Shown here: piece by piece, positions 8,890-16,201 of the stretch
How positions within the stretch are numbered: position 1 is the first letter of the stretch
Layout of the letters: each line of letters starts with the position of its first letter
NCBI GenBank assembly: GCA_028103285.1
Contig: JAOHNF010000001.1
Coordinates: 33,806 to 97,805 of the forward strand
Direction of reading: 5' to 3'
Length of the DNA stretch: 64,000 bases
DNA from: Candidatus Pelagibacter sp.
Lineage (GTDB): Bacteria > Pseudomonadota > Alphaproteobacteria > Pelagibacterales > Pelagibacteraceae
The notes under the pieces: model-generated
Seen by the model: only the letters and a program-made list of their open reading frames with translations
Database searches by the model: none
Told to the model about the DNA's origin: nothing
Position numbers and translations under genes: made by a program

Positions 8890-9360
8890 TTAATTAAGCT
8901 TTCTCCATTTTTCTGGATGGATAAAGTAACCAGACCATAATCCAATTCTTTTTTTTTTAGCGTAGTTTTCATCTTCAATATAGTCTTTCGAATATCTCCT
9001 ATACGCAACAGCATGACCATTTCTAACCATCCATTTATTTAGATCTACATCTTTAAGAAAGCAAACACCTATATATCTCTTGTATCTATCAAGTTTGTCT
9101 TGCACTTTACAGGTTACTGACTCAGCATTAATTTTTCTTTTTAAGGCATTAGTTGCTTCTTCTCCACAGCTATATTCTTTAGAGTTTCTAATACAAGTTT
9201 GTTTCTTTTCAGGAGTATCAATTCCATGAAGTCTAATTCGTTTATTTAAAATTTTAATAGTATCTCCATCAGTAACATTTGGAACTCCCGATATTTCGAT
9301 TGCTATAACTTTAATACTTAAGACAAATAAAATTATTATAACAGTATTAAATATTCTCAT
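8890..9360 (-). CDS. Secreted thermonuclease-family nuclease
   Basis: A 156-residue staphylococcal-nuclease-like protein with an N-terminal signal peptide (residues 1-20). The core shows VTDGDTIKI, RLHGIDTPE and, further on, LDRYKRYIGVCF and AVAYRRYSKDY, the regions that hold the calcium ligands and catalytic arginines and glutamate of micrococcal nuclease. It probably degrades DNA or RNA outside the inner membrane, perhaps for phosphate or nucleoside scavenging, but this is inference. It sits head-to-tail between two membrane-associated small genes, two bases from the VanZ-like gene. Confidence 0.8.
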   Translation of the reverse strand: MRIFNTVIIILFVLSIKVIAIEISGVPNVTDGDTIKILNKRIRLHGIDTPEKKQTCIRNSKEYSCGEEATNALKRKINAESVTCKVQDKLDRYKRYIGVCFLKDVDLNKWMVRNGHAVAYRRYSKDYIEDENYAKKKRIGLWSGYFIHPEKWRKLN

Positions 9361-9361
9361 A

Positions 9362-9757
9362 TCACTTCATTATTATTTTTAAAATAAGTTGAATAAATAA
9401 ATATGCAATAATAACACCTATAAAATTAGCAAATAAATCATAGTATTCGAAAGCTCTGTTTGGAATAAAGTGGTGAAACATTTCAAGTAAAATTGAAATA
9501 AAAAATACAAATTGAAAACTATTAATAAATTTTTTTTCTCTCACTCTCACAACAAAAGCTAAAGAACTTAAAAATGTAAAAGAAATTAAATGATTTATAG
9601 ATGTTCCTATTGGATTTGGTATCAAATCTGGTTGTTGACCCAAATTTCCATATAAAAAATATCCAATTAAACTTCCTGGAAATAAATAAAAAACAAATAA
9701 AATAATTAATAAAAAGTAATATGAGTATTCTAGTAGTTTAAATATAGTATTTTTCAT
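9362..9757 (-). CDS. VanZ-like membrane protein
   Basis: A 131-residue protein with four hydrophobic segments and the layout of the VanZ family: a conserved region with INHLISFTFLSSLAF in the second helix and ILLEMFHHFIPNRAFEYYD before a final helix, resembling the E-x-Q-x-F-x-P-x-R pattern that precedes the last helix in VanZ proteins. The role of chromosomal VanZ-like proteins is unknown; teicoplanin resistance is known only for the enterococcal namesake. The assignment rests on topology and these residues. It is divergent from gpmA with a 40-base gap. Confidence 0.6.
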   Translation of the reverse strand: MKNTIFKLLEYSYYFLLIILFVFYLFPGSLIGYFLYGNLGQQPDLIPNPIGTSINHLISFTFLSSLAFVVRVREKKFINSFQFVFFISILLEMFHHFIPNRAFEYYDLFANFIGVIIAYLFIQLILKIIMK

Positions 9758-9797
9758 TTTAAATTTAATATAGTACTTAATAACTTATTTAACTATT

Positions 9798-10517
9798 ATG
9801 ACTAAATTAATTCTTACAAGACATGGCCAAAGTACATGGAATGCTGAAAATAGATTTACCGGTTGGGTAGATGTAGATCTTTCTGATATAGGGATAAGAG
9901 AAGCTGAAAAATCTGGCCAAATAATAAAAGACTTAAATATCAAGATAGACATCTCCTATACATCATATCTAAAAAGAGCAATTAAGACTCTTACAAGTAT
10001 TCTTAAAAGAAATAATCTTGAACTTAATTTCAATACAGCCTGGCAACTTAACGAGAGACATTACGGTTCCTTAACTGGTTTAAATAAAGAAGAAACAAAA
10101 AAGAAAATTGGCGAAGATCAGTTTAAAAAATATAGAAGGTCTTGGGATTTAGCTCCCCCTCCTATGGAGGAAAAAAGTGAGTATCAAAATTTATTTAGTC
10201 CGTTAAATAGTAGCATACCTATTGGGATGTCACCTTATACTGAGTCACTCAAAGATACATATAACAGAGTTGTGCCCTTTTATGAAAATGAAATTAAAAA
10301 AAATCTAAGAGATAATAAAAATGTTTTGATTTCTGCTCACGGAAATTCTCTAAGAGCCCTATGCAAATACTTATTCGACATATCTGATACAAAGATTAAT
10401 GATTTAGAAATACCAACCGGTAACCCACTTGTAATCGAATTTGGAAATAATTTTAAAGTTAATGAATATTACTATCTAGACAAGACTAGAGCTAAAGATA
10501 TTATTTTTAATCAGTAA
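9798..10517 (+). CDS. gpmA: 2,3-bisphosphoglycerate-dependent phosphoglycerate mutase
   Basis: A 239-residue histidine phosphatase-fold enzyme. The phosphorylated histidine H9 lies in LTRHGQSTWNAENRFTGW, LNERHYGSLTGLNK is the substrate-binding segment, and H181 in SAHGNSLRAL is the second catalytic histidine. It interconverts 3- and 2-phosphoglycerate in lower glycolysis and gluconeogenesis. All landmarks of the dPGM type are present, so this is not merely a generic phosphatase. Its end overlaps the convergent murU gene by 11 bases. Confidence 0.93.
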   Translation: MTKLILTRHGQSTWNAENRFTGWVDVDLSDIGIREAEKSGQIIKDLNIKIDISYTSYLKRAIKTLTSILKRNNLELNFNTAWQLNERHYGSLTGLNKEETKKKIGEDQFKKYRRSWDLAPPPMEEKSEYQNLFSPLNSSIPIGMSPYTESLKDTYNRVVPFYENEIKKNLRDNKNVLISAHGNSLRALCKYLFDISDTKINDLEIPTGNPLVIEFGNNFKVNEYYYLDKTRAKDIIFNQ

Positions 10518-11205
10518 TTTTTAAATTTAAAATTTTATTGTACATTTCAAATGTATTTAAATGATAAAATTTCTGCTTACTTTCCAATCCATATAAATTT
10601 TTATCTTCGATTAAATCATCCCATATCTTATTCATTGAGAATACTTTCAATTTTTTTGACTTTAGAAAACTTCTTTTTGTTATATGAAGACCCGTAAAAA
10701 TAAATTGATTTTCTTCCCCTTTAAATATCATTCTTTCTTTTAAGTTAAAATCTCCTACAAAAGATGTATCAAGAGAAAGACTTTTATCGACTAACAGCAA
10801 GCTAGGTTTATTATTTTTTAAATAAATCTCTTCGAGTTTTATTACTTCCTCTTCATACGTTTTATTCCATAGGGTATCAGGATTGATAACAAAGAACGGG
10901 TTATCATTAAAATTACTGGTTCCTGCTAATACTCCACCACCTGTATCTAATAATAAATCTGTTTCATCTGAAATATTAATCTTAGTGTTAAATTTTTTCT
11001 TATTCATAAAGTTTTTGATCTGATCTGATAAATAGTGAACATTAATACTTATTTCTTGAACTCCGCAATTAATTAGTAAATTTATAGCTCTCTCTAGTAA
11101 ACTTATACTGTTTATTTCTAAAAGAGGTTTTGGTTTATTAAGTGTTAAAGGTTGCATTCTTTTACCAAGCCCTGCTGCTAGAATCATTCCATATTTAATT
11201 TTCAT
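10507..11205 (-). CDS. murU: MurNAc-1-phosphate uridylyltransferase-like nucleotidyltransferase
   Basis: A 232-residue sugar-phosphate nucleotidyltransferase with the N-terminal nucleotide-binding signature LAAGLGKRMQPLTLNKPKPL at 9-28 and a DTGGGVL segment near residue 77. The best family match by pattern is MurU, which forms UDP-MurNAc from MurNAc-1-phosphate and UTP in the peptidoglycan-recycling shortcut. This is backed by context: the upstream gene, overlapping by four bases (ATGA), is the partner kinase AmgK. Mannose-1-phosphate guanylyltransferase is the main alternative, but the length and neighbours favour MurU. Confidence 0.75.
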   Translation of the reverse strand: MKIKYGMILAAGLGKRMQPLTLNKPKPLLEINSISLLERAINLLINCGVQEISINVHYLSDQIKNFMNKKKFNTKINISDETDLLLDTGGGVLAGTSNFNDNPFFVINPDTLWNKTYEEEVIKLEEIYLKNNKPSLLLVDKSLSLDTSFVGDFNLKERMIFKGEENQFIFTGLHITKRSFLKSKKLKVFSMNKIWDDLIEDKNLYGLESKQKFYHLNTFEMYNKILNLKITD

Positions 11206-11690
11206 ATTTTTTTTGACCTTTTCAATTTTTTTATAGGAAAATTCTTCTGTATTAATAAATTTAAGTTTTTAAAAATTGGATTTTTTAATCTTCTCTCAAT
11301 TAAAGTCCAAGTGTAAGGCAAAAACTTTAGATAATTTGCTTTATTATCTCTTTTCCATAGACGCACAAATATTCCTAATATTTTTAAATTTCTTTGTACA
11401 GATAAAATATCAAAATCATTTTTTAGTTTTTCTTTTTTCTCATTTTTATGTTTAGATCCCTTCCAATAAAATTTAAATAATTTATCTTGTAAATCTTGAG
11501 GTAATTTTATTCTTACATCATCAATTAAAGACGCTACATCATATAATGAATTTCCAATTATAGCATCCTGACTATCAATTACACCTAATTTTTTTTTATC
11601 AATCATAATATTTGAAACATGAAAATCTCTATGGACAAAAGTATCATTTTTAAAATTTAATTTTTTATAAACTTTATTTAAGCAAACTTT
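11202..11690 (-). pseudogene. amgK: amgK-like sugar kinase, C-terminal part (frameshifted)
   Basis: This frame encodes the catalytic half of an aminoglycoside-phosphotransferase-fold kinase. Read from the point where the frame opens (about 11690), it contains FVHRDFHVSNIM, the Brenner-type catalytic loop with its Asp and Asn, and then GVIDSQDAIIGN with the metal-binding aspartate of the DFG-like position. AmgK phosphorylates the anomeric carbon of MurNAc/GlcNAc for recycling through MurU. The first in-frame ATG (11606) lies behind the catalytic loop, so independent translation from it would give an inactive piece. The N-terminal half is in another frame immediately upstream. Either the gene is broken or the sequence has an indel error. 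Confidence 0.75.
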
Positions 11691-12153
11691 TTATTTTACT
11701 CGTATTTTTATTTTTTAGAAAATATTTTAAATACCAGTCAAAAAATAAATCTGATTCTTTGTGAAGTTTTTCTAAAGTATATTTTAGGAATTTAACTTTA
11801 AATTTCCCCAGTTTATAATTTTTTTTTAGTTTGATTTTTTGAATTTTAAAAATTAATTTAATCAAAGATTTGTAATCATTGATTTTATTTTTCTTTGAAA
11901 TGATAAAATCAAAAAAAGATTTATCTCCAAGATCAGAAATCACTATCATATTGTTGTTATAATGATTGCTTATAAGCTTTGGTGCCCTGATTTTATTAGA
12001 ATTTAAAATATTATTTACAATACTATAAATAATAAGATTTTTATATTTTTCTTTTTTAGCAGATACAACAATTGATGTTTTATTATTATTTTTTATTCTA
12101 TAAAATTCTCTAAAAGAAGCATCTCCTGATATTTTTTTTAATTTATAATTCAT
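11674..12153 (-). pseudogene. amgK: amgK-like sugar kinase, N-terminal part (frameshifted)
   Basis: The N-terminal lobe of the AmgK-like kinase: KKISGDASFREFYRI (phosphate-binding loop region), then the SIVVSAKKEK strand with the likely ATP-binding lysine and a helical linker VISDLGDKSFFDFI. It ends early at a stop at 11674-11676. Skipping one base in the AAAAA run at 11688-11692 joins it smoothly to the catalytic half, giving a protein of about 315 residues, the family's usual size. The ATG at 12153 is preferred over an in-frame start at 12177 that lies inside tsaE. It overlaps tsaE by 11 bases, so the operon arrangement is tsaE-amgK-murU. Confidence 0.75.
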
Positions 12154-12595
12154 TTTCAAAATTTTTCCATTTTCCAAATCCGATAATTTTTATTTCTCTT
12201 TCATTATCGCTTGCTGTATAATTCAAATAAATTTCTAATTTATCTTTTAAAGGTGTTTTAATTAAATCAGGCCATTCTATAATTTTAATTGCATCGAGAT
12301 CATCTGAAAATATCCCTAAATGATTTAACTCTTTGCTTTCTTTAATCCTGTAAAGATCATAGTGCATTATTTTTAAATCTTTAATATCGTACTCATATAA
12401 TAAGTTAAATGTCGGGCTTAAAATTTCTGTAGGTTTTAAATCTTTTTCTTCTTGTAAATTATTGATTAAATTCCTTGTAAATGTTGTTTTACCAACACCA
12501 ATTTCACCAATTAAAAATATGAAGTCTTTTTTAGATAAATGTTTAGAAATTTTCTTTGAAATTAAATTAAGGTGATCTAAAGATTTTACAATCAT
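12143..12595 (-). CDS. tsaE: tRNA t6A biosynthesis ATPase TsaE
   Basis: A 150-residue P-loop protein with Walker A GEIGVGKTT at 30-38, SPTFNLLYEY in the switch region and IEWPDLI near the C-terminal third, all hallmarks of TsaE. It drives the TsaD-TsaB complex that places threonylcarbamoyl on A37 of ANN-decoding tRNAs. TsaB is encoded at the other end of this window. The combination tsaE, amgK, murU downstream of ahcY is a common alphaproteobacterial order. The stop lies inside the next gene (11-base overlap). Confidence 0.9.
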   Translation of the reverse strand: MIVKSLDHLNLISKKISKHLSKKDFIFLIGEIGVGKTTFTRNLINNLQEEKDLKPTEILSPTFNLLYEYDIKDLKIMHYDLYRIKESKELNHLGIFSDDLDAIKIIEWPDLIKTPLKDKLEIYLNYTASDNEREIKIIGFGKWKNFENEL

Positions 12596-12605
12596 TAGCT
12601 ACTAT

Positions 12606-13895
12606 CTAGTAGCGATAAGTATCTGGTTTAAAAGGTCCTGAAGTTTTAACGCTTATATAATCTGCTTGCTCTTTAGACATTTTTGTTAATTTAGCGCCGA
12701 CTTTTTCTAAATGCAACATTGCGACTTTTTCATCTAAATGTTTCGGTAATACGTATACTTTTTTTTCATATTTAGCAGAATTATTCCATAATTCAATTTG
12801 AGCTATTACTTGGTTGGTAAAAGAAGCGCTCATTACAAAACTTGGGTGACCTGTTGCGCAACCTAAATTTACTAGTCTACCTTCTGCTAAAAGAATTATT
12901 CTTTTTTTGCTTGGTAATTCAATTTCGTGAACTTGAGGTTTAATTTCATCCCATTTGTAATTTTTTAAAGCTTCGACTTGAATTTCATTATCAAAGTGAC
13001 CGATATTACAAAGTATTGCCCTATCTTTCATATCTCTCATATGATCTGCTGTAACAATATCTTTATTTCCAGTTGCAGTTACAACTATATCAGCACCTGC
13101 AATGGCTTCTTCCATAACAACAACTTCATAACCTTCCATAGCTGCTTGGAGAGCACAAATAGGATCTGTTTCCGTTACCATAACTCTCGCACCAGCTTGA
13201 CGAAGTGATGCAGCGCTTCCTTTTCCAACATCACCAAATCCAGCTACTATAGCAACTTTTCCAGACATCATTACATCTGTGGCTCTTTTAATTCCATCAA
13301 CTAAACTCTCTCTACATCCGTATAAATTATCGAATTTAGATTTTGTAACTGAGTCGTTTACATTTATAGCTGGAATAAGTAATTCTTTATTCTGTTCCAT
13401 TTTTTTTAAAGCTAAAACTCCAGTTGTAGTTTCTTCTGAAACGCCTTTAACATCTATTAGTAATTCTTTATAATCTTTGTGCATCAAAGCTGTTAAATCT
13501 CCACCATCATCTAATATCATATTAGCTTTCCAATCTTTTTTTCCTTCAACTGTTTGCTTAACACACCACCAATACTCTTCTTCCGTTTCACCTTTCCAAG
13601 CAAAAACAGGTATTCCAGCTTTTGCAATAGCTGCTGCTGCATGATCTTGAGTTGAAAAAATATTACATGATGACCATCTGACTTCTGCGCCTAATTCTAC
13701 GAGTGTTTCAATTAGAACAGCTGTTTGGATAGTCATGTGAAGGCATCCTAAAATTTTTGCTCCTTTAAGAGGATTCTTTCCTTTATATTCTTCTCGTAAG
13801 GCCATTAAACCTGGCATTTCAGTTTCAGCTAATGAAATTTCTTTTCTACCGAAATCTGCTTGCTTAATATCTTTTACTTTAAAATCTTCAGACAT
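12606..13895 (-). CDS. ahcY: S-adenosylhomocysteine hydrolase
   Basis: A 429-residue enzyme that splits S-adenosylhomocysteine into adenosine and homocysteine, keeping methylation reactions going. Landmarks are [14 protein letters not shown] near the start, the NAD-binding loop [16 protein letters not shown], and the C-terminal [13 protein letters not shown] that reaches the cofactor of the neighbouring subunit. The ATG at 13895 is chosen; a longer frame begins with TTG at 13934 inside a hairpin. NAD is tightly bound in this family. metK, which makes the SAM, is also in this window (near 49500). No SAM or SAH riboswitch was recognised in its 49-base leader. Confidence 0.95.
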   Translation of the reverse strand: MSEDFKVKDIKQADFGRKEISLAETEMPGLMALREEYKGKNPLKGAKILGCLHMTIQTAVLIETLVELGAEVRWSSCNIFSTQDHAAAAIAKAGIPVFAWKGETEEEYWWCVKQTVEGKKDWKANMILDDGGDLTALMHKDYKELLIDVKGVSEETTTGVLALKKMEQNKELLIPAINVNDSVTKSKFDNLYGCRESLVDGIKRATDVMMSGKVAIVAGFGDVGKGSAASLRQAGARVMVTETDPICALQAAMEGYEVVVMEEAIAGADIVVTATGNKDIVTADHMRDMKDRAILCNIGHFDNEIQVEALKNYKWDEIKPQVHEIELPSKKRIILLAEGRLVNLGCATGHPSFVMSASFTNQVIAQIELWNNSAKYEKKVYVLPKHLDEKVAMLHLEKVGAKLTKMSKEQADYISVKTSGPFKPDTYRY

Positions 13896-13925
13896 ATTTT
13901 GATTGTTAATATCAATATAACTAAA

Positions 13926-13949
13926 TCTTAGCAAGAAAGAATGCTAAGA
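13926..13949 (-). terminator. Hairpin at the chvG-ahcY junction
   Basis: Eight-base perfect arms TCTTAGCA and TGCTAAGA surround an eight-base loop. The stop codon of chvG lies within the right arm (plus-strand view), and the start of ahcY is 31 bases beyond the hairpin. On the transcribed strand it is followed by TTTAGTT, a weak U-tract. It may be a partial terminator that lowers read-through from chvG to ahcY or a 3'-end stabiliser. Confidence 0.5.
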
Positions 13950-15464
13950 ATATTTGGGTAATAACACCTCAACTTGAGCTCCTTTACTGTCAATTCTGTT
14001 GGAAGCTGAGATCTCACCTTTATGAAGTTCAACTATATTTTTTACTATATTTAATCCTAATCCCGAATGTTTTCCGAAGCTTTTAGGTCTGTTACTATAG
14101 AATCTCTTAAATATTTTTTGTGTAGAAGTTTCTGAAAAGCCAGGTCCTTCATCTTTTATAATCATTAATATGTTGTTCGAAGTTTCCTCTAAGCCTATTT
14201 CGATAGTCTGATTATCTTGACTAAACGAGATAGAATTGTCTAATAAATTGGCAATCACTTGCTCCAAGCGATTGCTGATTCCAAAAATATAATATCCATT
14301 TTTAGAATTTACCTTGTCCACAATGTTTATTAAAATTTTTTTATTTTGATTTATTAGATCATTATTGAAATCTTCTACAACACTATCAATTATATCAATT
14401 AAATTTATTTTACTCATTTTTTCTCTAGATAATGATGCTTCATCTTTTAACATTTGAGAATAATCAGTTATTAACCTTTCAATTCTTTCTACATCATGAT
14501 TTATAATTTTAAGTAATTTTTCACTTTCACTTTTTTCAATTGTTTTATCCAATAGTTCGGATGCACTTTTTAATGATGCCAAAGGATTTCTAATTTCATG
14601 AGCTAAATCATTTGAAAATGTTTCAGCTCGATTGGTCCTTTGTTGAAGCTCTTTTGTCATCTCGTCAATTGAAACAGTTAATTTTCCTATTTCATCATCC
14701 CTAATAAAAACTTTTTTTATATCTATATTCTGATTTGATTTTTTTTTAATTGCGTCACTGAATTTAACTAACAAACCAATAGGTTTTAAAATATATTTGT
14801 TTAAAAAAAGCGAAAAAATTAAAATTACAATTGCTACTGCAATCATTGTTCTAACTATAAATGCCTTTCGTTCTTTTACAGCGGTAATAATTTCACTAGC
14901 TTGTTCGGATACGACAATAAAACCAATTTCTTCTTCATTAATAATTACCTTACTTAAGGTGCTAACAAAAAAATCATTTTTAATTATTTTATCTAATGTT
15001 ATTGGCTGATCAATATATTGATTTAAAATTATTTCCTTAACATTATCTTTCTCCTCTTTTTCGAGACTTTCTTGTATTTTAGGTGTTATAGATTTGCCAT
15101 CTAATGTTTCTTCAATAATAAAATCCGATCTAGAGAAAACACTTTGATCTAGATCTAAAATATTTGTATCTCCTATTAAATTTCCACGTAAATCATAAAA
15201 TCGTACTCTATCTAAACTTTGAAATAAAAATCTTGTTGATAATAAAAAAGTTCTTATTCCCTCTTTTGTAAAATCTACACTTAGTCTTTCAAAATGATCA
15301 ACTGTATTGCTAATTATAACTTTGTGATTATTTGTTCTATCTTTTATTAAATTTGGTTGAATGGCCTCTAAGTAGATAATGGTAAATATTCCTAGAACGG
15401 AAAATACTGTAAAATTAAATAAGAGAAACTTCTTTAATATAGAAGCTGATTTTTTTTGTTTCAT
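13944..15464 (-). CDS. chvG: Sensor histidine kinase ChvG
   Basis: A 506-residue inner-membrane sensor kinase. Helix 1 is at about 12-32, a periplasmic domain of some 170 residues follows, then helix 2 (about 199-220), a HAMP segment, the phosphoacceptor H289 in DLAHEIRNPL, and the ATPase motifs ANLLDNSI, IIKDEGPGFS and SGLGLNIVKNI. The pairing with ChvI and the position next to ahcY identify it as the envelope-stress/acid-sensing ChvG (ExoS) rather than EnvZ. It overlaps chvI by one base (TAATG). In relatives, hprK and PTS genes lie between chvG and ahcY; here ahcY follows directly. Confidence 0.85.
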   Translation of the reverse strand: MKQKKSASILKKFLLFNFTVFSVLGIFTIIYLEAIQPNLIKDRTNNHKVIISNTVDHFERLSVDFTKEGIRTFLLSTRFLFQSLDRVRFYDLRGNLIGDTNILDLDQSVFSRSDFIIEETLDGKSITPKIQESLEKEEKDNVKEIILNQYIDQPITLDKIIKNDFFVSTLSKVIINEEEIGFIVVSEQASEIITAVKERKAFIVRTMIAVAIVILIFSLFLNKYILKPIGLLVKFSDAIKKKSNQNIDIKKVFIRDDEIGKLTVSIDEMTKELQQRTNRAETFSNDLAHEIRNPLASLKSASELLDKTIEKSESEKLLKIINHDVERIERLITDYSQMLKDEASLSREKMSKINLIDIIDSVVEDFNNDLINQNKKILINIVDKVNSKNGYYIFGISNRLEQVIANLLDNSISFSQDNQTIEIGLEETSNNILMIIKDEGPGFSETSTQKIFKRFYSNRPKSFGKHSGLGLNIVKNIVELHKGEISASNRIDSKGAQVEVLLPKYS

Positions 15465-16162
15465 TAACTAACATTCCATCTATACCCGCTTCCATATCTA
15501 GTTTCAATCGCTGAAAATTTTTCATCAACTTTTTTGAACTTTTTTCTTATTCTTTTTACATGACTATCAATTGTTCTGTCTTCAATTTCTGTATTTTCTT
15601 TATAGGCAATTTCCATTAAATGAGCTCTTTCCTTTATTACTCCAGGTCTTTTAGCTAATTCTTTTACTATTAAGAATTCAGTAGTTGTTAGTTTATCGGG
15701 TAAGGCTTTACTATCCCATTCACACTCCAATTGAGAGGGGTCAAGCTTTAATTTACCATGTGCTATAACATTTTTTGTATCATCAACTGCATTCGTTTTT
15801 TTTCTCAGTTGAACTCTAATTCTTTCAATCAAAACTTTAGTTGAAAAACCTCCTGATTTTTTTACAAAATCATCTGCTCCTAATTTTAACCCAAGGAGTT
15901 CATCTACTTCATCATCTTTTGAGGTAAGGAAAATTATTGGTATAGACATCTTTTTTTTTAACTTTTTTAATAATTCTTCACCATCCATCCTTGGCATTTT
16001 AATATCTAGAACTGCTAAATCGGGCGGATTTCTTGTTAAACCATTTAAAGCAGACTCTCCATCGATATAAGTATGAACTTTAAATCCCTCACGCTCAAGC
16101 GCCATGCTTATGCCTGTAAGTATATTTCTATCATCATCAACTAATGCTATTGTTTGTGACAT
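15464..16162 (-). CDS. chvI: OmpR-family response regulator ChvI
   Basis: A 232-residue regulator: receiver domain with acidic pocket VDDDRN at 8-13, phosphoacceptor D53 in LAVLDIKMPRMDGEEL, and a winged-helix DNA-binding domain ending in IETRYGSGYRWNVS. The receiver start TIALVDDDRNILTG is characteristic of ChvI. One oddity: where ChvI and nearly all receivers have Lys-Pro-Phe, this protein reads DDFVKKSGGFS, so the cis-proline is missing and two residues are added. A good ribosome site (AGGAG, 10 bases upstream) precedes the ATG. The gene follows polA on the same strand after 39 bases. Confidence 0.88.
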   Translation of the reverse strand: MSQTIALVDDDRNILTGISMALEREGFKVHTYIDGESALNGLTRNPPDLAVLDIKMPRMDGEELLKKLKKKMSIPIIFLTSKDDEVDELLGLKLGADDFVKKSGGFSTKVLIERIRVQLRKKTNAVDDTKNVIAHGKLKLDPSQLECEWDSKALPDKLTTTEFLIVKELAKRPGVIKERAHLMEIAYKENTEIEDRTIDSHVKRIRKKFKKVDEKFSAIETRYGSGYRWNVS

Positions 16163-16201
16163 AACTATATTCTCCTAATCTTAATGTCAGAATTTAGGCG
16201 A

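Noticed and set aside
12978..13473. Reading frames opposite ahcY
   Set aside because: Composition and overlap show them to be shadows of the real gene, as are similar frames opposite gyrB, pnp, infB and nusA.
13896..13925. SAM/SAH riboswitch before ahcY
   Set aside because: The leader is too short and shows no known fold; only a simple hairpin is present. metK has no leader at all because it overlaps lnt.
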